A DNA stretch of 24,499 nucleotides from Roseburia sp. Lineage in GTDB: Bacteria > Bacillota_A > Clostridia > Lachnospirales > Lachnospiraceae. The stretch spans positions 1 to 24,499 of the forward strand of contig JAFYQA010000086.1 in assembly GCA_017547315.1 (NCBI GenBank), written 5' to 3'. Below the pieces are notes generated by a model. The model was not told the origin of the DNA. It worked only from the letters and a program-made list of their open reading frames with translations, and ran no database searches. A program made the position numbers and the translations under genes. Shown here piece after piece: positions 1 to 8,644 of the stretch. Position 1 is the first letter of the stretch, and each line of letters begins with the position of its first letter.

Positions 1-3000
1 ATCACCAAAACGGTCGATTAACTCTTCTAACATTTCATCGATTTCTTCTTCCGTTTCTAGACTGGCAATACGCTTGTAAATATCCAGTTTTTGATATTCG
101 TTCGGAATATAAGTCATTGGAATATAAGCATCAATTTCCACGTCGATAAAGGTATCAAAACTTGCTTCTGTGACAATACCTTTTGCTTCCTTTACCGCCT
201 CATTTAACATCTTACAGTACAAGTCATAACCGATGGCTTCCATGTGCCCATGCTGCTCAGCGCCAAGCAGATTACCGGCACCTCGGATTTCAAGGTCTCG
301 CATGGCAATCTTAAATCCACTGCCAAGTTCCGTATATTCTTTAATAGCCGCTAAACGTTTCTCTGCGATTTCTTTTAACATCTTATCACGCTTATACATT
401 AAGAATGCATAAGCAGTTCTGTTCGAACGCCCTACACGTCCACGCAACTGATACAACTGAGAAAGTCCCATATTATCTGCATCATGAATAATCATTGTGT
501 TTACATTAGAAATATCAAGTCCCGTCTCGATAATCGTCGTAGAAACCAATACATCAATCTCACCATTGATGAACTTATACATAATGTTTTCCAGTTCCGT
601 TTCCTTCATCTGACCATGCGCAAAGGCAACGTTTGCCTCCGGCAGCATCTTTGAAATCTTCGTCGCCACATCCCCGATTTCTTTTACACGGTTATAAACA
701 TAATATGCCTGACCGCCACGGGCTAATTCTCTAGATATCGCCTCTCGCACCAGTTCCTCATTATACTCCATAACATAAGTCTGAATCGGAAGTCGGTCCA
801 TTGGTGGCTCTTCCAATACACTCATATCACGAATACCAATTAAACTCATGTGAAGTGTTCTTGGAATCGGTGTCGCTGTTAAAGTCAATACATCAATATT
901 ATTTTTTAACTGTTTGATTTTCTCTTTGTGAGTTACACCAAAGCGCTGTTCCTCATCTACCATAAGAAGGCCTAAGTCTTTGAACACTACGTCTTTTGAT
1001 AAAAGGCGGTGGGTTCCAATGATGATATCCACCTGACCTTTTTTCAAATTTTCTAAGGCTCTCTTCTGTTCAGACGGACTACGAAAACGACAAAGCAGTT
1101 CAATATTCACCGGAAAATCTTTCATTCTCTGTAAGAAATTGTTATAGTGCTGCTGCGCTAAAATCGTGGTCGGCACCAAAAATGCTACCTGCTTGCCATC
1201 CTGTACCGCCTTAAATGCTGCACGGATTGCAATCTCTGTCTTACCATAACCAACGTCACCACAGATGAGACGGTCCATGATTTTATCACTTTCCATATCG
1301 CGCTTAGTAGCTTCGATAGCAAGTTCCTGATCCTCTGTTTCTTCGAACGGGAACATCTCCTCAAACTCTCTTTGCCATACGGTATCCGGTCCATAGACAA
1401 AACCTTTCTGACTCTGTCGCGCCGCATAAAGTGCCACTAAATCCGATGCAATCTCTTTCACTGCTGTGCGAACTCTCGTCTTGGTTTTATTCCACTCCTG
1501 ACCACCGAGTTTGTTTAATTTTGGTTTCTTTGCATCGGAACCAGCATACTTTTGGATGAGTTCCAACTGTGTCGCCAAAATATACAAATTGCCACTACCG
1601 GCATATTCGATTTTAATGTAATCTTTTTCCACACGGTCAACTACGATTTTCTCAAGGCCCCGGTAGATACCCAGACCATGATTTTCGTGTACCACATAAT
1701 CGCCAATACTCAAATCCGTAAAGCTTGCTATCTTTTCACCCTCATAAGTACGATGGCGCTTTTTCTTCTTTTTTTCGCCTCCAAAAATATCACTTTCGGA
1801 GATAACGACAAACTTAATCATCGGATACTCATATCCTTTTTTGAGTTTGCCGTGTCCAGTCATAATCTCGCCCGGCTTCACCTCTCTGTCAAAATCTTCG
1901 GTGTAGAAAGCATTCAATCCTTCTTCCATCAAATCTTCTGCCAAACGTTTCGCTCTAGTCTTAGAACTTGAAAGCAAAACTGCACGATAACCGTTTTTCT
2001 TATATCTGGTCAAATCCTTTACCAAAAGTTCAAAACTATTATTATATGGATTGACTGTTTTACTCTCGATTGCAATGTGTTCTTTTATATCCAGGTAACT
2101 ATTTTTCAAATCCAGTGCAACCAATGACACACATTTTCTCGCAGTAATTTTCGCCAGAATTTCTTTATACGAAAAAAGTTCTTTCATCTGTCCCGGCAGA
2201 ATGTAGCCTTTTTCGAGACGCTGCTTCATGCTCTCTGAAAACTCTGTCTCCGTTGCTACACCACGTTCAATGGTACGCGCTGCTTCATCCAAAAAAACAA
2301 TGGTATTCTCTTTATCAAAATAATCCAGCAAAGAGGCTCTCTCTTCACAAAAATAAGACAAGTACGCATCCAGACCCGCACTTACATGATACTCGATGGT
2401 CTGCTCTGCAAACTGTTCCGCAGTCGATAATGCACGGTGTGCTTCTTCCGTCTTCATCTCCTTACGAAGCTTCTCATGAACGTTTTTCGCCTCTGCTAAA
2501 ATTCTATCCACACCGGCCTGACGCTCTTCTTTAGACAGCACCAATTCACAAGCCGGGTAAATGTGAATCTCATCTAAGTTCTCAATCGAACGCTGACTTT
2601 CCGGATCAAACGAACGAATCGAATCTATCTCATCGCCCCATAATTCCACACGGAACGGATTCTCTTCTGTCAGCGGGAAAATATCAATGATACCACCGCG
2701 TACCGAAAACTCTCCTCGCGTCTGGGCCTGATAATTTTTCTCATAGCCAAGTTCTACCAAACGCTTTACCAAATCATCTAAATCCACTTCTTCACCAGAT
2801 TCTAATTTGATAACCTCTTTTACAAATCGTTCCGGCGCAGGCATCGGATTCATCAATCCATCAAAGGTCGTGATAATGGTACACTCCTCTTCCTCTGCAA
2901 TCATTTTTAACGCATTGATTCGTTCTGCCGTCAATACGTTACCGCGAATATCAGACTGATAGAACAAAATATCCTTAGCAGGGTAATAAGCCGTTCTTTT

Positions 3001-3219
3001 ATCAAAAAACAGGTACTCTTCATATAATTCCTTGGCCTTTTGCTCATGAAACGTAACAATGATTCGGTTCCCCTTACCACCTCTCATGCTATGAATCATA
3101 TGTGGTTTTACAGCATCAATACACCCCGATATCTGAATCGGTCCAGTCGCTTTCTTTAGCGCATCATTTGCTTCTTCATATCCTTGCAATTCCTGCAACG
3201 GTGCAGTAAAACTTTTCAT
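1..3219 (-). CDS. mfd: Transcription-repair coupling factor Mfd (partial, C-terminus beyond window)
   Basis: Mfd is an ATP-driven DNA translocase that removes RNA polymerase stalled at lesions and recruits UvrA for nucleotide excision repair. Reading from ATG at 3219, the frame is open for 1073 codons to the left edge without a stop; the family is usually about 1150-1180 residues, so roughly the last 80-110 residues (part of the C-terminal UvrA-inhibitory region) are missing. Visible in order: UvrB-like N-terminal region, an RNA-polymerase-interacting segment near residue 500 ([18 protein letters not shown]), Walker [10 protein letters not shown] near residue 655, DEEQ box near 755, TATPIPRTL motif, and the helicase motif QLRGRVGRS. 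The start is supported by AAAGGACAGG just upstream. It lies 49 bp downstream of pth on the same strand, a pairing conserved in Firmicutes; the fin (yabK) gene that separates them in Bacillus is absent. Identity is certain. Confidence 0.98.
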   Translation of the reverse strand, partial: MKSFTAPLQELQGYEEANDALKKATGPIQISGCIDAVKPHMIHSMRGGKGNRIIVTFHEQKAKELYEEYLFFDKRTAYYPAKDILFYQSDIRGNVLTAERINALKMIAEEEECTIITTFDGLMNPMPAPERFVKEVIKLESGEEVDLDDLVKRLVELGYEKNYQAQTRGEFSVRGGIIDIFPLTEENPFRVELWGDEIDSIRSFDPESQRSIENLDEIHIYPACELVLSKEERQAGVDRILAEAKNVHEKLRKEMKTEEAHRALSTAEQFAEQTIEYHVSAGLDAYLSYFCEERASLLDYFDKENTIVFLDEAARTIERGVATETEFSESMKQRLEKGYILPGQMKELFSYKEILAKITARKCVSLVALDLKNSYLDIKEHIAIESKTVNPYNNSFELLVKDLTRYKKNGYRAVLLSSSKTRAKRLAEDLMEEGLNAFYTEDFDREVKPGEIMTGHGKLKKGYEYPMIKFVVISESDIFGGEKKKKKRHRTYEGEKIASFTDLSIGDYVVHENHGLGIYRGLEKIVVDRVEKDYIKIEYAGSGNLYILATQLELIQKYAGSDAKKPKLNKLGGQEWNKTKTRVRTAVKEIASDLVALYAARQSQKGFVYGPDTVWQREFEEMFPFEETEDQELAIEATKRDMESDKIMDRLICGDVGYGKTEIAIRAAFKAVQDGKQVAFLVPTTILAQQHYNNFLQRMKDFPVNIELLCRFRSPSEQKRALENLKKGQVDIIIGTHRLLSKDVVFKDLGLLMVDEEQRFGVTHKEKIKQLKNNIDVLTLTATPIPRTLHMSLIGIRDMSVLEEPPMDRLPIQTYVMEYNEELVREAISRELARGGQAYYVYNRVKEIGDVATKISKMLPEANVAFAHGQMKETELENIMYKFINGEIDVLVSTTIIETGLDISNVNTMIIHDADNMGLSQLYQLRGRVGRSNRTAYAFLMYKRDKMLKEIAEKRLAAIKEYTELGSGFKIAMRDLEIRGAGNLLGAEQHGHMEAIGYDLYCKMLNEAVKEAKGIVTEASFDTFIDVEIDAYIPMTYIPNEYQKLDIYKRIASLETEEEIDEMLEELIDRFGD

Positions 3220-3268
3220 GATACTACCTGTCCTTTCTCTTTGTATTACTTCTCACCAACACAAGCTG

Positions 3269-3868
3269 TTAATTACTTTTCTCTGTGTTTTCCACTTCAC
3301 GTTTCTTGCTATTGTAATCATTCATAGCCTTGTCCACATCATCCCATACCATAAGGGCACATGCATTCATAGCATCTCCAATCGCATCCTCTACATACTT
3401 ACGATCTTCCTCACTAAAACGCCCCAGTACATAATCTGCCAAATCCCAGTTCTTCGGCTTCTCACCGACGCCTACTTTGATACGCAAAAATGTCTGTGTA
3501 CCTGTCAATGCAATGATATTCTTGATACCATTGTGACCTCCAGCGCTTCCTTTTTTGCGAATGCGGATATTCCCAGGCGCAAGGCTGATATCATCATAAA
3601 TGACAATCATCTCCGTCTCCGGGTCCATCTTATAATAATTCAATAATTCAACAACACTTTCACCACTAAGATTCATAAAAGTCTGAGGCTTCGCCAACAC
3701 TACTTTTTGTCCTTCGATAGCACCTCGTCCACACAAAGCTTTGTGTTTCTTCTCTGTCACACTAATATTATATTTATCCGCCAAAGCATCTATCACATCG
3801 AAACCAATATTGTGTCTGGTTTTTTCATACTGCTTGGTCGGATTTCCAAGTCCTACAATTAAATACAT
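3269..3868 (-). CDS. pth: Peptidyl-tRNA hydrolase
   Basis: Pth cleaves the ester bond of peptidyl-tRNAs that drop off the ribosome, recycling tRNA in the cytoplasm. The 199-residue product has the full family pattern: GLGNP (Asn9), TRHNIGFDVID with catalytic His19, TFMNLSG (Asn66), YDDISLAPG (Asp92) and GGHNGIKNI (Asn113). Its length is normal (about 185-205). The ATG at 3868 has GGAG eight bases upstream. The gene follows a strong terminator behind spoVG, so it probably starts its own transcription unit with mfd (candidate promoter at 3907-3935). In Bacillus the same gene (spoVC) sits between ctc and fin-mfd, close to spoVG. The C-terminal tail is lysine- and glutamate-rich and not conserved in the family. 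Confidence 0.97.
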   Translation of the reverse strand: MYLIVGLGNPTKQYEKTRHNIGFDVIDALADKYNISVTEKKHKALCGRGAIEGQKVVLAKPQTFMNLSGESVVELLNYYKMDPETEMIVIYDDISLAPGNIRIRKKGSAGGHNGIKNIIALTGTQTFLRIKVGVGEKPKNWDLADYVLGRFSEEDRKYVEDAIGDAMNACALMVWDDVDKAMNDYNSKKREVENTEKSN

Positions 3869-3906
3869 TTTCTTTTCTCCATAAAAACATTATTCACAGT
3901 ATCGTT

Positions 3907-3935
3907 ATTATAATGGCAAATAAAAAAGCAAGCAA
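3907..3935 (-). promoter_or_regulatory. Candidate sigma-A promoter for pth-mfd
   Basis: On the minus strand TATAAT (3907-3912) is preceded by a 17-base spacer and TTGCTT (3930-3935). The -35 element falls inside the spoVG terminator stem, so terminator and promoter overlap. The -10 octamer ATTATAAT is itself palindromic; the minus orientation is chosen because pth starts 39 bases downstream. The -35 match is only moderate. Confidence 0.4.
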
Positions 3936-3958
3936 GAACATTTTTATTCTTGCTTGCT
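3921..3958 (-). terminator. Rho-independent terminator after spoVG
   Basis: A perfect 12-bp stem (3927-3938 with 3947-3958, AGCAAGCAAGAA) closes an 8-base loop and is followed on the minus strand by TTTTTA. It lies between the spoVG stop and the pth start, separating glgC-glgD-spoVG from pth-mfd. Confidence 0.9.
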
Positions 3959-3974
3959 GGATGAACAGTCACTT

Positions 3975-4241
3975 TTATTCTTCTGCAACAACAGTTTCCT
4001 GATATTTTTCAAGAATCAGTTTCTGTATCTGCTCTCTTGTCTCGGAGTTGATAGGATGAGCAATGTCACGATATTCTCCGTCTGCTGCCTTTCTGCTAGG
4101 CATCGCAATAAATAATCCTTTTTCGCCTTCAATGACCTTGATATCATGAACTACGAATTCCTCGTCGATTGTAATCGAAACGACGGCTTTCATCTTCCCT
4201 TCTTTCTCTACTCGTCTGATTCTAACATCTGTAATCTGCAT
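3975..4241 (-). CDS. spoVG: SpoVG septation/regulatory protein
   Basis: SpoVG is a small nucleic-acid-binding regulator known in Bacillus, Staphylococcus and Listeria; it influences asymmetric division in sporulation, capsule and other traits. The 88-residue protein shows the family core: [19 protein letters not shown] at the N-terminus, [17 protein letters not shown], the highly conserved [10 protein letters not shown], and [17 protein letters not shown]. Length is typical (84-97). ATG at 4241 has AAAGGGG nine bases upstream. It follows glgD by 75 bp and ends in a clear terminator, so it is probably the last gene of a glgC-glgD-spoVG unit, though the gap could hold its own promoter. The acidic VVAEE tail is unremarkable. 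Confidence 0.98.
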   Translation of the reverse strand: MQITDVRIRRVEKEGKMKAVVSITIDEEFVVHDIKVIEGEKGLFIAMPSRKAADGEYRDIAHPINSETREQIQKLILEKYQETVVAEE

Positions 4242-4278
4242 AAATGTATGCCCCTTTCATTTCTTCTCTGCTATACAC

Positions 4279-4312
4279 CCTGCTGTCATACCCTGTTGTC
4301 GTTATCCTGTTG
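4279..4312. repeat. Three short degenerate tandem repeats between glgD and spoVG
   Basis: CCTGYTG occurs at 4279-4285, 4292-4298 and 4306-4312, that is at 13- and 14-base steps (CARCAGG on the coding strand). The repeats fill the centre of the 75-bp glgD-spoVG gap. They may be regulatory or simply slippage; nothing in the sequence decides. Confidence 0.45.
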
Positions 4313-4316
4313 TTAT

Positions 4317-5435
4317 TTATAGCACGTATCTGTGATTTTTTTCAGATACAATTTTAATGCCATTTTCTCCATGGTAGTAGGAATTGGCATTTAACGTACC
4401 GCGGCTTTCCACGATACAATTCTCAATATGTGTGTTGTCTCCTATATATACGTCATTCAAAATTATTGAGTTCTTAATCACACAGTTCTTACCAACGAAT
4501 ACCTTTTTAAATAAAATAGAATCTTCTACTTTACTATTGATAATGCATCCGCTCGAAACCAAACTGTTACGAACTTCTGAACCCGGATTATACTTTGCAG
4601 GTGGCAAATCATCCACTTTAGAATAAATCGCTGGCTCTTCTTTGAAGAAGAACTTTCTGACTTCCGGATTTAAGAAATCCATATTTGTTTTAAAATAAGA
4701 ATCTACGGTCGCGATATTACTCCAGTACTCGTTCATCTTGTATCCGTACATACGCTTCATATTCTTATAACGAATCAAAATGTCAGTAACGAAATCATAT
4801 CTGCCTTCTACTGCACTTCTCTCTAACATCTCTATTAACTGTCTTCGGCGTACTACATAGATACCGGTAGAAATCATGGTTGAATCCGTAACCATTGGTT
4901 TTTCTTCAAAATCTACAATTCGTGAATCCTCATCCATACGGATAACACCAAAACGATTCACATCTTCTCCATATCCCATATTTTTACAAACTACGGTTAT
5001 GTCTGCTTTCTTTTCAACATGGTAATCTAATACCTTATTGAAATCCATCTTGTAAACACAGTCACCGCTACAAATAATAACGTATGGCTCATGGCTTCTC
5101 TTTAAGAAATCAATATTCTGATACATCGCATCTGCAGTTCCGCGATACCACCAACTATTATCTACGGTAACCGTTGGATTAAACACATACAATCCACCCT
5201 GTTTTCTACCAAAATCCCACCATTTAGAAGAACTCAAATGTTCATTCAAAGAACGGGCACTGTACTGTGTCAACACAGCCACTGTCTGCACATGAGAATT
5301 GCTCATATTACTAAGTGCAAAGTCGATACTTCTAAAACTACCTGCGATAGGCATTGCTGCAATCGCTCTTTTATTCGATAATTCCTGCATACGGCTGTTA
5401 TTACCGCCAGCTAAAATAATACCTACTGCTTTCAT
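4317..5435 (-). CDS. glgD: GlgD, regulatory subunit-like glucose-1-phosphate adenylyltransferase
   Basis: GlgD is the partner of GlgC in Firmicutes: it usually has little activity alone but stimulates ADP-glucose synthesis from glucose-1-phosphate and ATP, the committed step of glycogen formation. The 372-residue protein has a nucleotidyltransferase fold (residues 1-250) and a C-terminal left-handed beta-helix of hexapeptide repeats (about 285-365). Its active-site loop is altered: GGNNSRM (11-16) replaces the GGxGxRL signature, and KRAI replaces KPAV. Asp125 in SGDCVYKMD and Lys179 in FEEKP are kept. The start ATG overlaps the glgC stop by four bases (ATGA), so the two are translationally coupled. 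GlgD is shorter than GlgC, as usual. The pairing and loop changes make GlgD more likely than a second GlgC. Confidence 0.95.
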   Translation of the reverse strand: MKAVGIILAGGNNSRMQELSNKRAIAAMPIAGSFRSIDFALSNMSNSHVQTVAVLTQYSARSLNEHLSSSKWWDFGRKQGGLYVFNPTVTVDNSWWYRGTADAMYQNIDFLKRSHEPYVIICSGDCVYKMDFNKVLDYHVEKKADITVVCKNMGYGEDVNRFGVIRMDEDSRIVDFEEKPMVTDSTMISTGIYVVRRRQLIEMLERSAVEGRYDFVTDILIRYKNMKRMYGYKMNEYWSNIATVDSYFKTNMDFLNPEVRKFFFKEEPAIYSKVDDLPPAKYNPGSEVRNSLVSSGCIINSKVEDSILFKKVFVGKNCVIKNSIILNDVYIGDNTHIENCIVESRGTLNANSYYHGENGIKIVSEKNHRYVL

Positions 5436-6706
5436 TCTGCGTCACCTGCCTTAATAATTACTTCACCGCTAGGAAGTACTCCGTCCGGGTAATCATCCCT
5501 TGTCGTAAAACCGGAAATCGCAGTATTTTTTCCTACTGATACATTTGGAGGTATGTTAGAATCTTCTCCTACTACAACCAAACCAAACCCGTATACTTTT
5601 TCGTTATATTTATTTGGAACTTCTTCTCCGACACCTAAGGTTACATTATCACTAATCACGCTATTCTCAGCAATAATCGCACGGTCTATGGTAGTATTAT
5701 TACCAATTGTAACACCTTTCATGATAATAGAATCTCTAACCACTGTTCCATGCCCGATCGTAACTCCGGCACCAATTACACAATTATAAACCTCACCGTA
5801 TATCTCTGTTCCTTCTCCAATAATGCTTCGCTGCACTACTGACTCAGGCGCAAGATACTGCGGTTCAATAATATCACATTTGGTGTAAATCTTCCAATAC
5901 TCTTCATATAAGTTAAATTCCGGAATCAAATCAATCAATTCCATGTTAGCTTCCCAATAAGAGCCTAATGTACCTACGTCCTTCCAGTATCCATTATACT
6001 CGTACGCAAAAAGACGTTGTCCGCGTTCATGACAATAAGGAATGATATGTTTACCAAAATCACAATTACTCTGGTCTTTCATTGCAATTAAAGCATCTTT
6101 TAATGCTTTAAAATTAAATATGTAAATACCCATAGAAGCCAGATTACTTCTTGGATTGGCAGGTTTTTCCTCAAAATCACTGATTTTCTTATTCTCATCT
6201 GCGATTACAATACCAAAACGCTTTGCTTCTTCTAATGGTACAGGCATCGTGGCAATCGTTACATCTGCATTATTTTCCTTATGGAAATCAAGCATCACTT
6301 CATAATCCATTTTATAAATATGATCACCGGATAAAATCAAAACGTATTCCGGGTTATACTGTTCCATATAAACCAAATTCTGATAAATAGCATTTGCCGT
6401 TCCCGTATACCACTCACTATTCTGACTCTTTTCATATGGCGGTAATACTGTTACACCACCATAGTTACGATCTAAATCCCATGGAATACCGATTCCAATA
6501 TGCGTATTCAGACGTAATGGCTGATACTGTGTCAAAACCCCTACTGTATCGATACCAGAGTTAATACAGTTACTAAGCGGAAAATCTATAATGCGGTATT
6601 TCCCACCAAAGGCAACTGCCGGCTTTGCTACGGATGCTGTTAAGACACCAAGACGGCTACCCTGTCCCCCAGCCAGTAACATTGCGATCATCTCTTTTCT
6701 AACCAT
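5432..6706 (-). CDS. glgC: Glucose-1-phosphate adenylyltransferase, catalytic subunit GlgC
   Basis: GlgC makes ADP-glucose and pyrophosphate from ATP and glucose-1-phosphate for glycogen synthesis. The protein has [12 protein letters not shown] (nucleotide loop, residues 8-19), [37 protein letters not shown] with catalytic Asp128, FEEKP with substrate Lys181, and a C-terminal beta-helix of hexapeptide repeats from about residue 285. I chose ATG at 6706 (424 residues) because [14 protein letters not shown] lines up with known GlgC N-termini and GAGAGG lies eight bases upstream; a GTG at 6715 would add three residues and cannot be excluded. It is the first gene of glgC-glgD-spoVG and is divergent from murC. 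No glycogen synthase, branching enzyme or phosphorylase is present in this window. Confidence 0.97.
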   Translation of the reverse strand: MVRKEMIAMLLAGGQGSRLGVLTASVAKPAVAFGGKYRIIDFPLSNCINSGIDTVGVLTQYQPLRLNTHIGIGIPWDLDRNYGGVTVLPPYEKSQNSEWYTGTANAIYQNLVYMEQYNPEYVLILSGDHIYKMDYEVMLDFHKENNADVTIATMPVPLEEAKRFGIVIADENKKISDFEEKPANPRSNLASMGIYIFNFKALKDALIAMKDQSNCDFGKHIIPYCHERGQRLFAYEYNGYWKDVGTLGSYWEANMELIDLIPEFNLYEEYWKIYTKCDIIEPQYLAPESVVQRSIIGEGTEIYGEVYNCVIGAGVTIGHGTVVRDSIIMKGVTIGNNTTIDRAIIAENSVISDNVTLGVGEEVPNKYNEKVYGFGLVVVGEDSNIPPNVSVGKNTAISGFTTRDDYPDGVLPSGEVIIKAGDAE

Positions 6707-6780
6707 GTCACTCACCTCTCCTCATTTCCTGTTATCCACTTTTGTAGAGAATAACATTCACCTTACTAGGTATTATTTTA

Positions 6781-6809
6781 AGTATAACACATTGCTGAAA
6801 ATGGCACAA
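6781..6809 (-). promoter_or_regulatory. Candidate sigma-A promoter for glgC operon
   Basis: TTGTGC (6804-6809), a 17-base spacer and TATACT (6781-6786) read on the minus strand; TG one base before the -10 gives an extended -10. The leader to the glgC ATG would be about 70 nt. An 8/9 DnaA-box match (TTATCCACT, 6732-6740) lies within that leader. Confidence 0.5.
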
Positions 6810-6837
6810 GATTTTTCACAATTTAAACATATTTCAC

Positions 6838-6866
6838 TTCCCAAATTCTGAATATATCGTTATAAT
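6838..6866 (+). promoter_or_regulatory. Candidate sigma-A promoter for murC
   Basis: TTCCCA (6838-6843), a 17-base spacer and a perfect TATAAT (6861-6866) stand about 58 bases before the murC ATG. This promoter and the glgC promoter are back to back in the 218-bp divergent intergenic region. Confidence 0.55.
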
Positions 6867-6924
6867 TACCTATATAAATAAATATTTAGATTCAGATACT
6901 TTTTGCAGGAAAGGATGCATCGTT

Positions 6925-8304
6925 ATGTATAAAATTAATTTCAATCAGCCAATACATGTCCATTTTATTGGAATTGGCGGTATCAGCATGAGTGGTCTTG
7001 CCGAAATCCTACAGGGTGAACACTTTACCATTTCCGGTTCCGACGCCAAAGAATCCGCACTCACGAAACATTTAGAAGAAAAAGGCATGCAGATTTTCTA
7101 CGGCCAGACTGCCGCTAATATTATAGATGGCATTGAACTTGTCGTATACACTGCTGCTATTTCAGAAGATAATCCTGAGTTTGCCTGTGCAAAGGAAAAG
7201 GGCATTCCTATGTTAAGCCGTGCCGAACTTCTTGGACAGATTATGGATAATTACAGCCATTCTATTGCTGTTTCCGGAACTCACGGAAAAACTACTACCA
7301 CTTCCATGATTAGCCAGATTTTATTATCTGCAAGCTGTGACCCTACTATCACAGTCGGTGGTATCTTAGAAGCCATTAACGGCAACCTGCGTGTAGGTTC
7401 CTCAGAATATTTTATTTCTGAAGCTTGTGAATATACCAATAGTTTTTTACATTTTTATCCAAAGTACAGCATTATTTTAAATGTTGAAGCAGAGCACCTT
7501 GACTTTTTCAAGGATTTAGAAGATGTTCGTAATTCATTCCATTCTTTTGCAGGTAATACCAAAGAAGATGGTGTCATTATTATCAATGGCGAAATTGAAA
7601 ATTACGAAGCCATCGTTGCCGGTCTTCCTTCTAAAGTAATTACTTATGGTCTTACCGAAGGTTTTGACTATTATCCGGCTAATATTACTTTTAATGAAAA
7701 AGCATGTGCTTCTTATACAGTTATGTGCCATGGTGAACCGCTTATGGACGTTACTCTCGGCGTACCGGGCATGCATAACGTATCCAATTCCCTTGCAGCA
7801 ATTGCATTATCCATGGAATTGAACTTAGAAAAAGAAGATGTACTGGCCGGACTTTTAGCATTCGGTGGTGCCAACCGTCGTTTCCAGTACAAGGGAACCA
7901 AAAATGGCGTTACCATCGTTGATGATTACGCACATCATCCGACAGAGATTCGTGCTACCTTAAATTCCGCTGCCAATTATCCACACGAACGCTTAGTACT
8001 GGTATTCCAGCCACATACCTATTCCCGTACAAAAGCTTTCCTTGATGAGTTTGCAGAAGTATTAAGTTCCGTAGATGTAGTGGTATTAGCAGACATTTAC
8101 GCAGCACGTGAAAAGAATACCTATGGCATCTCTTCCGAAGACTTACTGAACAAATTAAAAGATTTCGGTACAGAATGCTATTATTTCCCAACTTTTGAAG
8201 AAATCGAAAACTTTTTAGAAAAAAAATGTATGAACGGTGACTTGTTGATAACTATGGGTGCCGGAGACGTAGTAAATATCGGAGAAAATCTTCTTTCTAA
8301 ATAA
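6925..8304 (+). CDS. murC: UDP-N-acetylmuramate--L-alanine ligase
   Basis: MurC adds L-alanine to UDP-MurNAc using ATP, the first amino acid of the peptidoglycan stem peptide, in the cytoplasm. The 459-residue protein has the three Mur-ligase domains: an N-terminal Rossmann domain with HFIGIGGISMSG (13-24), a central ATPase domain with the P-loop GTHGKTT (118-124) and the metal-binding region SEACEYTNSF plus NVEAEHLDFF (165-195), MHNVSNSLAA (283-292), GGANRRFQ (314-321), and a C-terminal domain with DDYAHHP (333-339). Length is normal. AGGA lies nine bases before the ATG. The gene has its own promoter and a strong terminator and stands alone between the glycogen and replication genes. Confidence 0.98.
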   Translation: MYKINFNQPIHVHFIGIGGISMSGLAEILQGEHFTISGSDAKESALTKHLEEKGMQIFYGQTAANIIDGIELVVYTAAISEDNPEFACAKEKGIPMLSRAELLGQIMDNYSHSIAVSGTHGKTTTTSMISQILLSASCDPTITVGGILEAINGNLRVGSSEYFISEACEYTNSFLHFYPKYSIILNVEAEHLDFFKDLEDVRNSFHSFAGNTKEDGVIIINGEIENYEAIVAGLPSKVITYGLTEGFDYYPANITFNEKACASYTVMCHGEPLMDVTLGVPGMHNVSNSLAAIALSMELNLEKEDVLAGLLAFGGANRRFQYKGTKNGVTIVDDYAHHPTEIRATLNSAANYPHERLVLVFQPHTYSRTKAFLDEFAEVLSSVDVVVLADIYAAREKNTYGISSEDLLNKLKDFGTECYYFPTFEEIENFLEKKCMNGDLLITMGAGDVVNIGENLLSK

Positions 8305-8305
8305 T

Positions 8306-8323
8306 TTATCCACATTATCCACA
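8306..8323 (+). promoter_or_regulatory. DnaA-box pair 1 (two abutting perfect boxes)
   Basis: TTATCCACA occurs twice with no gap, at 8306-8314 and 8315-8323, both exact matches to the consensus DnaA box and in the same orientation. The first begins one base after the murC stop codon. A half-degenerate inverted copy (TGTGGATTT, 8354-8362) follows as the other arm of the terminator stem. Confidence 0.85.
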
Positions 8324-8371
8324 TTTGGAATGTTGAAAACATCAACTTCCGAATGTGGATTTCTTTTGTTT
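8317..8371 (+). terminator. Rho-independent terminator of murC, built on a DnaA box
   Basis: Bases 8317-8336 pair with 8342-8360 in a stem of 19 bp with one bulge (8331) and one G-T pair, closing a 5-base loop (8337-8341), followed by TTTCTTTTGTTT. Seven bases of DnaA box 2 form the foot of the 5' arm. Confidence 0.85.
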
Positions 8372-8471
8372 ACATAATTCTTTACCAAAATTTTCAAGGA
8401 TTTCGCATTTTGCTTGATTTTTCGACATTCTTCTCATTTACATAAATTGCTTTCTGAAGTTTTCTACAAAC

Positions 8472-8489
8472 TTATCCACATTATCCACA
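8472..8489 (+). promoter_or_regulatory. DnaA-box pair 2 (two abutting perfect boxes)
   Basis: TTATCCACA is repeated at 8472-8480 and 8481-8489 with no gap, identical over 18 bases to pair 1 and in the same orientation. It ends 46 bases before the candidate dnaD -35 element and 155 bases before the dnaD ATG. Confidence 0.85.
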
Positions 8490-8535
8490 ACTCCGCAAAC
8501 CCTTGATTTTACTGGACTTTTGTAATTTTTTCTTC

Positions 8536-8564
8536 TTCTCTTTTTAAAACTCTTGTGCTATACT
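8536..8564 (+). promoter_or_regulatory. Candidate promoter for the dnaD-loader-prs genes
   Basis: TATACT (8559-8564) is preceded by TG one base upstream (extended -10) and, at 17 bases, by a weak -35 TTCTCT (8536-8541). The predicted leader is about 75 nt. Confidence 0.5.
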
Positions 8565-8644
8565 CAGTACACAAAGTTGCCGGTCTGTGCGTTTTATTGG
8601 CAGACTGACATTCTTTTTCTGTGTTTTAGAAAGGTGTAAGTTTC

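Larger units (their letters stand above)
8305..8644. other. murC-dnaD intergenic region with DnaA boxes, terminator and promoter
   Basis: This 340-bp stretch has no credible gene. From left to right it holds two abutting DnaA boxes (8306-8323), the murC terminator that shares the second box (8317-8371), an AT-rich segment with TTTACATAA at 8369-8377 and 8437-8445, a second abutting DnaA-box pair (8472-8489), a candidate promoter (8536-8564) and about 75 bases of dnaD leader. The leader has competing short pairings: GTCTG (8583-8587) with CAGAC (8601-8605), or TGCC with the overlapping GGCA. Confidence 0.85.

Noticed and set aside
1185..2534. Open frames of 80-139 codons within the first 3 kb (both strands)
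   Set aside because: All overlap mfd in other frames; mfd is unmistakable through the entire stretch.
3218..3646. 142-codon plus-strand open frame opposite pth
   Set aside because: Shadow of the clearly conserved pth gene; composition is not protein-like.
4279..4312. The 13-14 base repeats as a CRISPR-like array
   Set aside because: Only three 7-base units with no spacer of proper length and no cas genes.
8305..8644. The DnaA-box region as the chromosomal origin (oriC)
   Set aside because: dnaA, dnaN and other usual origin neighbours are absent, no clear unwinding element with DnaA-trio is evident, and four boxes next to a replication operon fit regulation or titration better.
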